Notes under the pieces: model-generated
What the model saw: only the letters and a program-made list of their open reading frames with translations
What the model was told of the DNA's origin: nothing
The model's database searches: none
In this document: one piece after another, positions 1-8,456 of the stretch
Layout of the letters: every line of letters starts with the position of its first letter
How positions within the stretch are numbered: position 1 is the first letter of the stretch
Translations under genes and position numbers: made by a program
Assembly (NCBI RefSeq): GCF_000175615.1
Contig: NZ_ACVO01000017.1
Location: 124,001-188,000, forward strand
Source of the DNA: Rothia mucilaginosa ATCC 25296
GTDB lineage: Bacteria > Actinomycetota > Actinomycetes > Actinomycetales > Micrococcaceae
Length of the DNA stretch: 64,000 nt
Direction: 5' to 3'

Positions 1-825
1 AACGTCAATCCAGGTGTTCTGCGGATCAACGATAGTCACGCCGTTACGCATGTGCGCCTCAAGGATGCGGTTGTTGAGCATACGACCCAGCTGAGCCAGC
101 TGCACGCGGTCGTTAGCGCCTTCAACCTCCCAGCGGTCCTCAATAGCCAGAGCGGAGGTGCGGTGGCCCTTCGAACGAGCAATGGACAGAACGTCGGTAA
201 TGTACTTCTCGCCCTGTGCGTTGTTGGTGGTCACCTCGAGCAGTGCCTCACGCAGAACAGCGGCGTCAAAAGCGTAAATACCGGAGTTGATCTCGGTAAT
301 TTCGAGCTCTTCGGGGGAAGCGTCCTTCGCCTCAACAATAGCGGTCACTTCGCCAGCCTGGTTACGGACAATACGACCGTAGGCGCCGGGCTCATCAATG
401 TGGGTGGTCAGGACAGTTACGGAGTTCTTGTCTTCCTCGTGGAAGGCGATCAGTTCGCGCAGAGTCTCGGGGCGTAGCAGAGGAACATCGCCGTAGGTCA
501 CCAGGACGGTGCCGGAGACCGGTGCCTGCGCATCCAGGGCGTTCAGACCGACCTCAACAGCGCGGCCGGTACCCGAAATCTCATCCTGATCAACGATGGT
601 TACCTCAGGGTCAAACGCAAGCACATGCTCAGCGACCTTATCACGCTGGTGGCGTACCACAACAGCGAGGCGCTCAGGGTTCAGATCGCGTGCAGCAGCG
701 ACAGCGTGCTCAACCATGGATCGACCACCAATGCCGTGCATGACCTTGGGGGTCGCGGACTTCATGCGCGTACCAGCGCCTGCGGCGAGAACGATTACTG
801 CAGAGGGTGCCAGTTCAGTGTTCAC
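1..825 (-). CDS. glmU: Bifunctional UDP-GlcNAc pyrophosphorylase / glucosamine-1-P acetyltransferase, N-terminal part
   Basis: This cytoplasmic enzyme acetylates glucosamine-1-P and uridylates the product to UDP-GlcNAc, the entry sugar for peptidoglycan. Only the N-terminal uridyltransferase part (275 codons) is in the window; the C-terminal left-handed beta-helix lies beyond position 1. The start is a GTG at 825 with AAGGAG 8 nt upstream. About nine residues in comes the nucleotide-binding loop LAAGAGTRMKS, followed by PKVMHGIGGRSMVEH, both typical of GlmU. It lies just downstream of tRNA-Gln on the same strand, an arrangement familiar in actinobacteria. Identification is secure; its full length cannot be seen. 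Confidence 0.96.
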   Translation of the reverse strand, partial: MNTELAPSAVIVLAAGAGTRMKSATPKVMHGIGGRSMVEHAVAAARDLNPERLAVVVRHQRDKVAEHVLAFDPEVTIVDQDEISGTGRAVEVGLNALDAQAPVSGTVLVTYGDVPLLRPETLRELIAFHEEDKNSVTVLTTHIDEPGAYGRIVRNQAGEVTAIVEAKDASPEELEITEINSGIYAFDAAVLREALLEVTTNNAQGEKYITDVLSIARSKGHRTSALAIEDRWEVEGANDRVQLAQLGRMLNNRILEAHMRNGVTIVDPQNTWIDV

Positions 826-912
826 TGGGAAGACTCCTTAGACGAGGTTGTAAGAGTGAGGAGTGAGCGCGGACCGCTAACTCTCTATCAACGGTGCCGT
901 TGAGTGCTTACG

Positions 913-983
913 CTCCGCCACTAGGACTCGAACCTAGACAAACGGCTCCAAAGGCCGCTGTGCTGCCATTACACCATGGCGGA
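913..983 (-). tRNA. tRNA-Gln (anticodon TTG)
   Basis: The reverse strand folds as a cloverleaf. The acceptor TCCGCCA pairs with TGGCGGA, the anticodon loop CTTTGGA lies between GCGGC and GCCGT, and the T arm is CTAGG-TTCGAGT-CCTAG. The anticodon is TTG, so this is glutamine. CCA is not encoded. It sits about 90 nt upstream of glmU on the same strand and may share its transcript. Confidence 0.96.
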
Positions 984-1183
984 TTATCCATACATTCATA
1001 TGAGTTCCCAGCTACGGGTCCCCATTGTCATTGACCGCCATTTTGGGCATAGAACAGCGCAATGCAGGAAATGCTTTCCTCAGTTTATCAAATATCTGTG
1101 CTCAACTTATCCGCGCACCCCGCAATCCCCACAGCTTTTCTCAGCACCGCCAAGTACCCCCTCATCAAAGATTGGAACGCTAC

Positions 1184-1210
1184 TTGAACTGAAGACTCAC
1201 CCTGTACCCT
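1184..1210 (+). promoter_or_regulatory. Candidate leaderless promoter of the ABC-F gene
   Basis: A -10-like TACCCT (1205-1210) ends 7 nt before the GTG start at 1218. A TTGAAC lies 15 nt further upstream. No good Shine-Dalgarno sequence precedes the start, so transcription may begin at or next to the start codon. Confidence 0.45.
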
Positions 1211-1217
1211 AGAAGGC

Positions 1218-3062
1218 GTGGCACATCTACTTGGCGGCGAATCGCTGCACCTCGAATTCCCTACCCGAACCATCTTTGAGGGCATCACGGTCGGTTTGAA
1301 CGAAGGCGACCGCATCGGCATTGTCGGTCGCAACGGCGACGGCAAGTCCACCCTCATGAAGATCCTTGCCGGCCGGCTCGAACCGGACTCCGGCCGCGTT
1401 ACCGTGCGCGGCGGCACCCGCATTGGCTACCTTGACCAGTCCGATGTTCTTGACGACGACCACACGGTTGGCTACGCGATTGTGGGCGACACCCCCGAAT
1501 ACGAGTGGGCCTCGCAACCCCGTATCCGCGATGTCATCTCGGGCCTGGTCTCCGATCTGCCCTGGGATGCACCCGTCTCTTCGCTCTCTGGCGGTCAGCG
1601 TCGACGCGTAGCGCTCGCCTCCCTGCTCGCGCAGGAGTGGGACGTGCTGATGCTCGACGAGCCCACCAACCACCTGGACGTTGAAGCCATCACCTGGCTC
1701 GCTAACCACCTGAAGTCCCGCTGGTCCAAGAATGCTGGCGGACTCATGGTCGTCACCCACGACCGCTGGTTCCTTGACGAAATCTGTACCGACACCTGGG
1801 AAGTGCACGACCGCATCGTCGAGCCCTTCGAGGGCGGCTACGCAGCGTATATCCTGCAGCGTGTGGAACGTGACCGTCAGGCGGCCGCAGCGGAGGCGAA
1901 GCGTCAGAACCTGATGCGCAAGGAGCTCGCTTGGCTGCGCCGCGGTGCGCCCGCGCGTACCTCCAAGCCGAAGTTCCGCATTGATGCCGCCAACGCCCTC
2001 ATTGCGGACGTTCCGCCGGTGCGTGACACCGTGGAGCTGAAGAAGATGGCGGTCTCCCGCCTCGGCAAGGACGTGGTCGATCTCGAAAACGTTTCCGTCG
2101 TCTACGACGACCCCTCGATGCCCGGCGGCAAGCGCCCGGTGTTGAAGAAGGTCACCTGGCGTATTGCCCCCGGCGAGCGCACCGGCATCCTGGGTGTGAA
2201 CGGCGCGGGTAAGTCCACTCTGCTCTCCCTGGTGACCGGCGATTTGAAGCCGACCGAGGGCCGCGTCAAGCACGGTAAGACTGTGAAGATTGCGACCCTG
2301 ACTCAGCAGCTCGATGAACTCAACGAGGTTGCTAACGACCGCGTCTCGGATGTGATTGGCCGCAAGAAGCGTAGCTACATTGCCGATGGTAAAGAGCTGT
2401 CCCCCTCGCAGATGCTGGAGCGTCTGGGCTTTACGAGCGCCCAGCTGTCTACCCCGGTCAAGGACCTGTCGGGTGGTCAGAAGCGTCGCCTTCAGCTCAT
2501 GCTGATTCTGCTGGATGAACCGAACGTGCTGATTCTCGACGAGCCATCCAACGATCTGGATACCGATATGCTCGCCGCGATGGAGGACCTGCTGGACACC
2601 TGGCCGGGCACCCTGCTGGTGGTCAGCCACGACCGTTACCTTATGGAGCGCGTAACAGATCAGCAGTACGCGGTGATTGATGGCTCGTTCCGTCACCTGC
2701 CCGGTGGTGTGGACGAATACCTGGCGCTCTCTGCAGCCGGTGCTGGCGGCTCGGCGGCAGGCTCCGCACAGGCGCGTTCCACCGCTCCGACGCAGAAGGC
2801 TTCGGCGCAGGAGGCGGAGGCGCCCGCCAGGCCGAAGGTTTCCGGTGCCGAGCAGCGTGCGGCTCAGAAGGAGTCCGGTGCGATTGAGCGTCGCCTGGCG
2901 AAGCTTGCCACGGAGCAGGAGAAGCTCTCCGAGCAGATGAGCACGCACGACCCGAGCGATTATGCCGGCCTGGCGGCTCTCGGCGAGCAGCAGCAGGCGC
3001 TCCAGGATGAGATTGACGAGCTAGAAATGCGCTGGCTCGAACTCTCCGAACTGCTCGGCTAA
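1218..3062 (+). CDS. ABC-F family ATPase (Uup-like)
   Basis: A soluble protein of 614 residues with two ABC ATPase domains and no membrane segments, as in the ABC-F group that acts on ribosomes. Domain 1 has Walker A GRNGDGKST (about residue 38), the signature LSGGQRRR and Walker B LMLDEPTNHLD. Domain 2 has GVNGAGKST (about 330), LSGGQKRR and LILDEPSNDLD. A charged linker joins them. An Ala/Pro-rich spacer leads to a C-terminal coiled coil (about 555-614), which favours the Uup subgroup over EttA. The GTG start sits just behind a -10-like hexamer. It converges on the broken glycosyltransferase gene. Family certain, exact role inferred. Confidence 0.92.
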   Translation: MAHLLGGESLHLEFPTRTIFEGITVGLNEGDRIGIVGRNGDGKSTLMKILAGRLEPDSGRVTVRGGTRIGYLDQSDVLDDDHTVGYAIVGDTPEYEWASQPRIRDVISGLVSDLPWDAPVSSLSGGQRRRVALASLLAQEWDVLMLDEPTNHLDVEAITWLANHLKSRWSKNAGGLMVVTHDRWFLDEICTDTWEVHDRIVEPFEGGYAAYILQRVERDRQAAAAEAKRQNLMRKELAWLRRGAPARTSKPKFRIDAANALIADVPPVRDTVELKKMAVSRLGKDVVDLENVSVVYDDPSMPGGKRPVLKKVTWRIAPGERTGILGVNGAGKSTLLSLVTGDLKPTEGRVKHGKTVKIATLTQQLDELNEVANDRVSDVIGRKKRSYIADGKELSPSQMLERLGFTSAQLSTPVKDLSGGQKRRLQLMLILLDEPNVLILDEPSNDLDTDMLAAMEDLLDTWPGTLLVVSHDRYLMERVTDQQYAVIDGSFRHLPGGVDEYLALSAAGAGGSAAGSAQARSTAPTQKASAQEAEAPARPKVSGAEQRAAQKESGAIERRLAKLATEQEKLSEQMSTHDPSDYAGLAALGEQQQALQDEIDELEMRWLELSELLG

Positions 3063-3080
3063 GGTCTACTGATATAAGGA

Positions 3081-3113
3081 ATGCCGGTTCTAGATTGAAT
3101 CTAGAACCGGCAT
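3081..3113. terminator. Rho-independent terminator between convergent genes
   Basis: A perfect 14-bp stem (ATGCCGGTTCTAGA / TCTAGAACCGGCAT) with a short loop starts 19 nt after the ABC-F stop and is followed by TTT. It could serve both the + strand ABC-F gene and the converging glycosyltransferase remnant. Confidence 0.8.
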
Positions 3114-3148
3114 TTGCGCATATATTTAGTTCTCCGTTACTGCGGCTA

Positions 3149-4169
3149 CTAACGGTGAATAGATTCGAAAAGCTTTTCCCAATGCCGAACAACATATTCG
3201 GGCGAGAAAGTGCGAGACTTTTCACGACACAACGCAGACTTTTGAGCCCGCAACTGAGCATCGCTCATCGCCAGACGCATTTGCTCTTGCAGAGCTTCAA
3301 CGCTGGGCTCCTCCGCAAGATACCCCACTTCAGGAACCATCTCTCGAAGCGCCCACGAGGAAGGATAGGAAATGAGAGGAGTTCCTACCTGCATAGCCTC
3401 CAAGAAAGACGTTGGAAGACCTTCGAAATCCGATGCCATAACAGCTAGAGAACTCTCAGCAAAATGCTCAATCACTTCCTCTGCATTGAGCACGCCCCCC
3501 CCCCAGTTCAACACACTGAGCGGTTTCTGGATCAAGCTGAGCTAGGTATTTCTCAACGGCGAGGATTTCCTCTTCCAAACCGTTACCGTTAATACGCAAT
3601 ACCCATTCAGGGAAATCAGCAGCACACGCAGCAAAACTTTCGAGGATACGATTCAGGCCTTTTTCAGGTCCATACCGTCCTACAAATTGGATAATGGGCT
3701 TCTTCTCCCCCAGACGCACCATCTCAGAGATCTCTTCCGAAAGAGGTTCAATAAGGTTATGAACAGCCTCTACAGGGCGGTTCAGCCACTGAGCAAACAG
3801 CGTAGCGTCGCCCTCAGATAGCGTTACGAATGAGTCATAAGACGCAGCAACCTTACGGAGAGTCTTTTCCTCATCCAAACGATAGGTACTGTTGTAGCCG
3901 CTATGAAATTCGTGGATGTACCCGATGCCCTTTTTAGCATCGGATTGAGCGTACTTCGCCATGTAATCTGCAGTCTTCGCCATAGACGTCAAAACAACAG
4001 TCTCTTTACCGAAAGACCGCAGGTAGCGGCGGGTCCGGAAAGTGTTATAGCAGTCCCACAGGACCGTAAAACACTTCTTAGCCGCCAGTGCAGCTCCCAG
4101 AGGACCAGGATTGGTGTACACCAGTCGGTTATGGGTCGTTTTATTCACCAAAGGACCCGAGTTGACCAC
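3149..4169 (-). pseudogene. GT4-type glycosyltransferase, N-terminally truncated and frameshifted at a poly-G tract
   Basis: Two overlapping minus-strand reading frames together encode one GT4-like glycosyltransferase. The upstream frame (4169 to 3468) has FVGRYGPEKGLNRIL, typical of the start of the GT4 C-terminal domain. The downstream frame (to 3149) has SDFEGLPTSFLEAMQVGTP, the EGxP..LLEAM donor-site motif. They break at ten G on the coding strand (3495-3504). With nine G they would join as ELGGGVLNAEE. The N-terminus is also missing: the open frame runs up to 4235, inside the end of ispE, but has no ATG and lacks the first 60-70 residues of the family. The GTG at 4169 has only a weak ribosome site. 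It may be a decaying gene, or a phase-variable one with an unusual start. The likely ancestral role was sugar transfer to a surface glycan. Confidence 0.75.
3495..3504. repeat. Homopolymer of ten C (ten G on the coding strand)
   Basis: A run of exactly ten C sits inside the glycosyltransferase frame at the place where the reading frame changes. The length in this assembly is out of frame; nine or twelve would restore it. Such tracts are prone to slippage in replication and to sequencing error. Confidence 0.9.
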
Positions 4170-4216
4170 AAAATCCGGCTCAATAGCGTCCAGATGACCG
4201 GCGGTATTGTCGAAGA

Positions 4217-5224
4217 CTAATGATACAGAATCGCACTAACCGCGCTCACAGCGTGGTTGCCCGCAGCGCGAAGAGTGGAGGCAAGAGCCTCCGCCCGAGC
4301 CTGCGAAGAAATCAGCAGAAGCACCGTCGGACCGGAACCGGACACCAGGGAGGCGTACACGCCCTCGCTCTCGCACAGGTTCAGGGTCTGCTCCAGCTGC
4401 GGGGCGCACGAAAGCGCGGGAGCCTGCAGGTCGTTACGTAGCAGCGGTGCCAAGGAGGCGAGCGCCGCCTCCGAACCGTCATAAGAATTCAGGGCGCTCA
4501 GAAGCTCTACGGGTTCCACCAACTCACCGGAGGCGGGATACTCACCGGCGGCACGGCCCGCGTCCAGCTGCTTGAATACGCTGGGGGTGGAGAGGCCAAA
4601 CTGCGCGGCAACAATCACCAGGTGCAGAGGTTCCCGAGGCGCCGCAACATTCTGCAGCTCGGTACCGGTCCCCTGCCCCAGTGCGAGGGTCTGCCCGAGC
4701 GCGGCACGCACGCTAAAGGGAATATCGGCGCCCAGTTGCGCGGCAAGACGTTCATAATCCGTCTGGGTCAGGAGCGCACCGGTGCGGCCGGTTGCGTGCA
4801 GGTAGCGGTCCGTAGCAATGAGGGCGGCAGCCGCGTCCGCTGAGCCGCCAGCCATACCGCCAGCCACGGGCACAGCCTTCGCAATATGCAGGTGCAGCGC
4901 CGGGACAGATTCGATGCCGTGCTCCGCAAGAATCAGCGCAGCGGCACGGTACACGAGATTCCGCTCATCCATTGGCACAGCGGCAGGGTCGAACTGCCCC
5001 GCCTGCATCTGCTGATCCACCAGGGAGCCGGGCACAATATCCATGCTCAAGCTCAGCCCCGGTGCCTGCCCTTCAGAGACGGTGACGGTCTCGGTCAGAG
5101 AAACCGCCACAAAAAGCGTAGTCAACGGGTGGTAGCCGTCCGGACGAACATCCCCCACGGCAAGGTACAGATTGACCTTACCGGGAGCATCAACCGAAAT
5201 AGCGACCTGGGAGGCGGTACTCAT
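4217..5224 (-). CDS. ispE: 4-diphosphocytidyl-2-C-methyl-D-erythritol kinase
   Basis: This ATP-dependent kinase carries out the fourth step of the MEP (non-mevalonate) isoprenoid pathway. The protein starts ...APGKVNLYLAVGDVRPDGYHPL and has the GHMP ATP-binding loop PVAGGMAGGSADAA near residue 120, plus GSGPTVLLL near the C-terminus. I chose the ATG at 5224 (MSTASQV), 11 nt after AAAGG. An in-frame GTG at 5236 is possible but too close to the ribosome site. It follows rsmA by about 70 nt in the widely conserved tatD-rsmA-ispE order. Its stop overlaps the open frame of the truncated glycosyltransferase. Confidence 0.95.
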   Translation of the reverse strand: MSTASQVAISVDAPGKVNLYLAVGDVRPDGYHPLTTLFVAVSLTETVTVSEGQAPGLSLSMDIVPGSLVDQQMQAGQFDPAAVPMDERNLVYRAAALILAEHGIESVPALHLHIAKAVPVAGGMAGGSADAAAALIATDRYLHATGRTGALLTQTDYERLAAQLGADIPFSVRAALGQTLALGQGTGTELQNVAAPREPLHLVIVAAQFGLSTPSVFKQLDAGRAAGEYPASGELVEPVELLSALNSYDGSEAALASLAPLLRNDLQAPALSCAPQLEQTLNLCESEGVYASLVSGSGPTVLLLISSQARAEALASTLRAAGNHAVSAVSAILYH

Positions 5225-5292
5225 CAGCGCATACACCTTTCGCGAGGGAACTCGCGTGAGAACGTCAGTGAAAAATTTAGAGCGGGAAGAAG

Positions 5293-6165
5293 CTACTCCG
5301 CTACAGGCTCAGCCGGGACAGTCAGCGAAGCCTCCGCAATGCGGATAAAACCGTGAATATCCAGCTTCTCGCCGCGCTCCGTCGGAGCGATACCGGCAGC
5401 CACCAGAATCTGCTCCGCACGCGCACCCGAGCCCGCCCAGGAGCTCAACGCAGCGCGCAGAGTCTTACGGCGCTGAGCGAAAGCAGCGTCCACAATCGTG
5501 AATACCAGGTCGCGGTCAACGGTCGAGAGAGGCTCCTCGCGCATACGGAAACCCACCAGACCAGAGTTAATCTTCGGTGCAGGCCAGAACACGTTCTTGC
5601 CAATCACGCCCGCCTTATACACCTCGGCATACCAATTAGCCTTCACCGAGGGCACACCGTAGATCTTCGAGCCCGGGGTCGCCGAAAGACGGTCGGCGAC
5701 CTCGTCCTGAACCATCACCAGGGCGTGACGGATACTCGGGAACTGCGCAAACAGGTGCAGAAGCACCGGAACCGCCACGTTATAGGGCAGGTTCGCCACC
5801 AGAGCATCCGGAGTGCGAGGCAGCTCGGTGACCTTCAAAGCGTCCATAAGCACCACGTCAATATCGCCCCCCTTCTCGGGGCGGAACTTCTCAATCGTGT
5901 GCGGAAGCTGCTGCGCCAACGGCGGGTCAATCTCAACCGCCACCATGTCCTTCGCAGCATCCAGGATGCCGAGGGTCAGCGAGCCCAGGCCCGGGCCGAC
6001 CTCCAGTACCGTCTCCTCCGGTGAAATCTCTGCCGCGTTGACAATACGACGAATCGTATTGGGGTCAATCACAAAGTTCTGCCCAAGAGTCTTCGTCGGA
6101 CGAATACCGAGCATCTCGGCAAGCTCGCGAATCTCAGCAGGGCCGAGCAGGGGCAGATCGTTCAC
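5293..6165 (-). CDS. rsmA: 16S rRNA dimethyladenosine transferase (A1518/A1519)
   Basis: SAM-dependent enzyme that dimethylates two adjacent adenosines near the 3' end of 16S rRNA during 30S assembly (KsgA). The 290-residue protein shows [17 protein letters not shown] near residue 30, the SAM-binding loop [11 protein letters not shown], and the catalytic motif [11 protein letters not shown]. The C-terminal region has [12 protein letters not shown], as in other RsmA proteins. Length and motifs are normal. It lies upstream of ispE. In many relatives the gene before it is rpfB; here it is a GT25 glycosyltransferase. Confidence 0.97.
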   Translation of the reverse strand: MNDLPLLGPAEIRELAEMLGIRPTKTLGQNFVIDPNTIRRIVNAAEISPEETVLEVGPGLGSLTLGILDAAKDMVAVEIDPPLAQQLPHTIEKFRPEKGGDIDVVLMDALKVTELPRTPDALVANLPYNVAVPVLLHLFAQFPSIRHALVMVQDEVADRLSATPGSKIYGVPSVKANWYAEVYKAGVIGKNVFWPAPKINSGLVGFRMREEPLSTVDRDLVFTIVDAAFAQRRKTLRAALSSWAGSGARAEQILVAAGIAPTERGEKLDIHGFIRIAEASLTVPAEPVAE

Positions 6166-6210
6166 AGCGTTCCTTCACATAGGTGGATGGTGGGGAGGTT
6201 ACAGTTTAGA

Positions 6211-7032
6211 TTACCGCGAGAAACGCTGCTTCACCTCATCAAGAGTGGCTTCCAGAGCGTTCTTAGCGTTTGTAATACGCTTCTTCGGAGCCAACGCAAT
6301 ACGCACTCGGTCCAGAGGACCAGTACCGTGCTGGAGGCTATTCACCTTATCCAGATGACGCTTACCGGATTCCAGGATGACGCTACTGCCCTCCCAGCCG
6401 CACAGGCCCGGCTGCACAAAACGCACATCCACACCCCACTGCTGGTACAGCTTGTAATCATCAGCCACGGTACCCGGCACCTTATCCTCAAACTGCTTAA
6501 GCAACAACTCAGCACCCGAACGGGAAATCAGATACAGGCCAGTACAAACCAAAGGCCAGCTACCGTACGGCTTACCCATACGGTACTTACCGTGCACAAA
6601 AGGAGACAGCAGAGACAGGCGGATGTATTCCACCTGCGGGTTCAGCTTGCCGGCATCATTTGCGAAAGAATCGCTGAGGTTCACCAACTGTACCTGCGGG
6701 TACTTCGTGATGATTGCGTTCACCACCGCCTCAGCATCCGGAGAAATAAGGATGTCGTCTTCGGCGATCAGCGCCCAATCGGCGTCACTTGCAACAAAGT
6801 CACGCCACATATTCACATGGCTGAGCATGCAACCCTTCTCCGCGGGGCTAGGGTCACAATGCCAACGGCTACGGAAAAACTCAACGTCAAATTCTTCATC
6901 AGCGACGTGATTATCACGGTTATCCACCGCAGGATAACGAACAAAATCCTTCGCGGGCGCACCTACCGAATAGAACGAATCGAAACGGTTCGCGCCATCC
7001 AGACCCAGAACATATTTCAGAATCTTTGCCAT
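6211..7032 (-). CDS. Glycosyltransferase family 25 protein, copy 2
   Basis: A 273-residue protein of the GT25 (LPS biosynthesis, LgtB-like) type. It opens with ILKYVLGLDGANRFDSFYSVG, has the conserved PSPAEKGCMLSH block (about 65), and the acidic metal/donor site LIAEDDILISPD (about 90). It is a close paralogue of the gene at 7422-8240: N-terminus, acceptor region and the C-terminal DRVRIALAPKKRI segment are nearly the same. The start has GAAAGG 7 nt upstream. Family members transfer galactose or similar sugars to surface glycans or proteins; substrate unknown here. It is inserted between tatD and rsmA, away from any glycan cluster. Confidence 0.88.
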   Translation of the reverse strand: MAKILKYVLGLDGANRFDSFYSVGAPAKDFVRYPAVDNRDNHVADEEFDVEFFRSRWHCDPSPAEKGCMLSHVNMWRDFVASDADWALIAEDDILISPDAEAVVNAIITKYPQVQLVNLSDSFANDAGKLNPQVEYIRLSLLSPFVHGKYRMGKPYGSWPLVCTGLYLISRSGAELLLKQFEDKVPGTVADDYKLYQQWGVDVRFVQPGLCGWEGSSVILESGKRHLDKVNSLQHGTGPLDRVRIALAPKKRITNAKNALEATLDEVKQRFSR

Positions 7033-7421
7033 GTTTTTCCTTTCAATAGCTCATCCAGAAAACCTAAGCGATAGAAGATCGCAAAGGTTAATGATGAGTT
7101 TTCAGAACAACAGACCACCTGCACGACAGAAGGGGTCATCCATCTTAAAAATCAGTGCGTTAATGGCGTGAAGTCTGAATATTGAGCCTGTGATAAATAC
7201 GCACACTACTGTGCAATGTAGAAAGAATTCTATCATTCACCATGCACCAATCTCAGGTGTCCGCAGGTTAAAACGCGGTACGACACGCGTCGTACCGGTG
7301 CACAGCAAAAACAATCCTCTCCCTACCATATACACACAATAGAGAGGGGATAAACGACAGGGCAGAAGACCCACATATACATTTTTATGTGATGACAGTA
7401 CCCCAATCCATCTCTGGATTA
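7033..7421. other. Intergenic region between the two GT25 genes, with inverted repeats
   Basis: AT-richer than its surroundings and without a convincing gene. It holds a hairpin CGGTACGAC-ACGC-GTCGTACCG (about 7271-7292) and a weaker ATCCTCTC...GAGAGGGGAT pair (about 7314-7353). These could end the transcript of the upstream copy. A 62-codon minus frame here has no family features and is probably chance. Confidence 0.55.
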
Positions 7422-8240
7422 TCATCCTAGACGCTGCTTCACATCATCGAGAGTGGCATCCAGGATGTTCTTCGCGTTCGCAATACGCTTCTTCGGCGCC
7501 AGGGCGATGCGCAACCGGTCGAGAAAACCTGTGCCATGCTGCGTGCTCTTGAGACTTTCCAGGTGACGAACGCCAGAAGTTTGAATGAGGCTGCTGCCTT
7601 CCCAACCGCACAGGCCGGGCTGCACCAAATATACGTCCACTCCCCATTCTCGGTAGAGAGAATAATCATCAGCAACAACTCCGGGAACCGTCTCTCCAAA
7701 ACATTCTACGAGTCGTTCAGCCCCAGAACGCGAAAGAAGATACAAGGCGGCACCATACAGAGGCTTTGAACCATAGGCACTACCCATACGGTACTTGCCG
7801 TACACAAAAGGAGAAAGCAACGAAAGACGGGGATAATCAACCTGCGGGTTGAGCTTGCCAGCTTCAGAAGCGTAGATATCGCCCAGGTTAACCATCTGCA
7901 CGTGAGGATACTTTTCGATAATCCTCTCCACTACAGGCTGCAGGTCAGGGGAAATGAGGACATCGTCCTCTGCCAGCAAAGCCCAGTCGGCATCTGAAGC
8001 GAGGAAGTCCTTCCACATGTTGTAGTGGCTCAGCATGCAGCCCTTCTCCGCGGGACTAGGATCGCGATGCCAGCGCTTACGGAACACCTCAACATCAAAT
8101 TCTTCATCAGTGACGTGATCATCACGGTTATCCACCGCAGAATAAGGCACGAAATCCTTCGCGGGTACGCCAACCGAATAGAACGATTCAAAACGATTCG
8201 CGCCATCCAGGCCCAGAACATACTTCAGAATCTTTGCCAT
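7422..8240 (-). CDS. Glycosyltransferase family 25 protein, copy 1
   Basis: A 272-residue GT25 protein and close paralogue of the gene at 6211-7032. It has the same opening (ILKYVLGLDGANRFESFYSVG), PSPAEKGCMLSH, and the acidic site LLAEDDVLISPD. It has a strong ribosome site, TAGGAGG, about 5 nt before the ATG. The copies differ most in the middle (residues 110-200), the expected acceptor-specificity region. A 215-nt gap separates it from tatD upstream, so it may have its own promoter. The duplication seems fairly recent, since long stretches match. Substrate unknown; a cell-wall or capsule glycan is likely. Confidence 0.88.
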   Translation of the reverse strand: MAKILKYVLGLDGANRFESFYSVGVPAKDFVPYSAVDNRDDHVTDEEFDVEVFRKRWHRDPSPAEKGCMLSHYNMWKDFLASDADWALLAEDDVLISPDLQPVVERIIEKYPHVQMVNLGDIYASEAGKLNPQVDYPRLSLLSPFVYGKYRMGSAYGSKPLYGAALYLLSRSGAERLVECFGETVPGVVADDYSLYREWGVDVYLVQPGLCGWEGSSLIQTSGVRHLESLKSTQHGTGFLDRLRIALAPKKRIANAKNILDATLDDVKQRLG

Positions 8241-8456
8241 AGTATCCTCCTAAAACACCAGCCATGGGGTGCTATACATAAACTCTTGTCGGGATGTTCG
8301 CAGCACCAATTATTGAGGCACCATACGCACCTAAATACTGCAAACCAAATCATGGCATAGCTGTTTGAGTGAGTTATTTGTAGTCGCTACAGTCTAGCAC
8401 GCAGCCACGCACCGCGAAGCTGCCCAGAGTAACTATCCGCTACAGGCTGTACGCGC

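Noticed and set aside
1227..2948. A 573-codon open frame on the minus strand opposite the ABC-F gene
   Set aside because: It mirrors the codon bias of the ABC-F gene and shows no domain features. The + strand protein has all the ABC motifs.
7237..7425. A 62-codon frame between the GT25 genes
   Set aside because: It covers the intergenic hairpins and overlaps the GT25 stop region; protein-like features absent.
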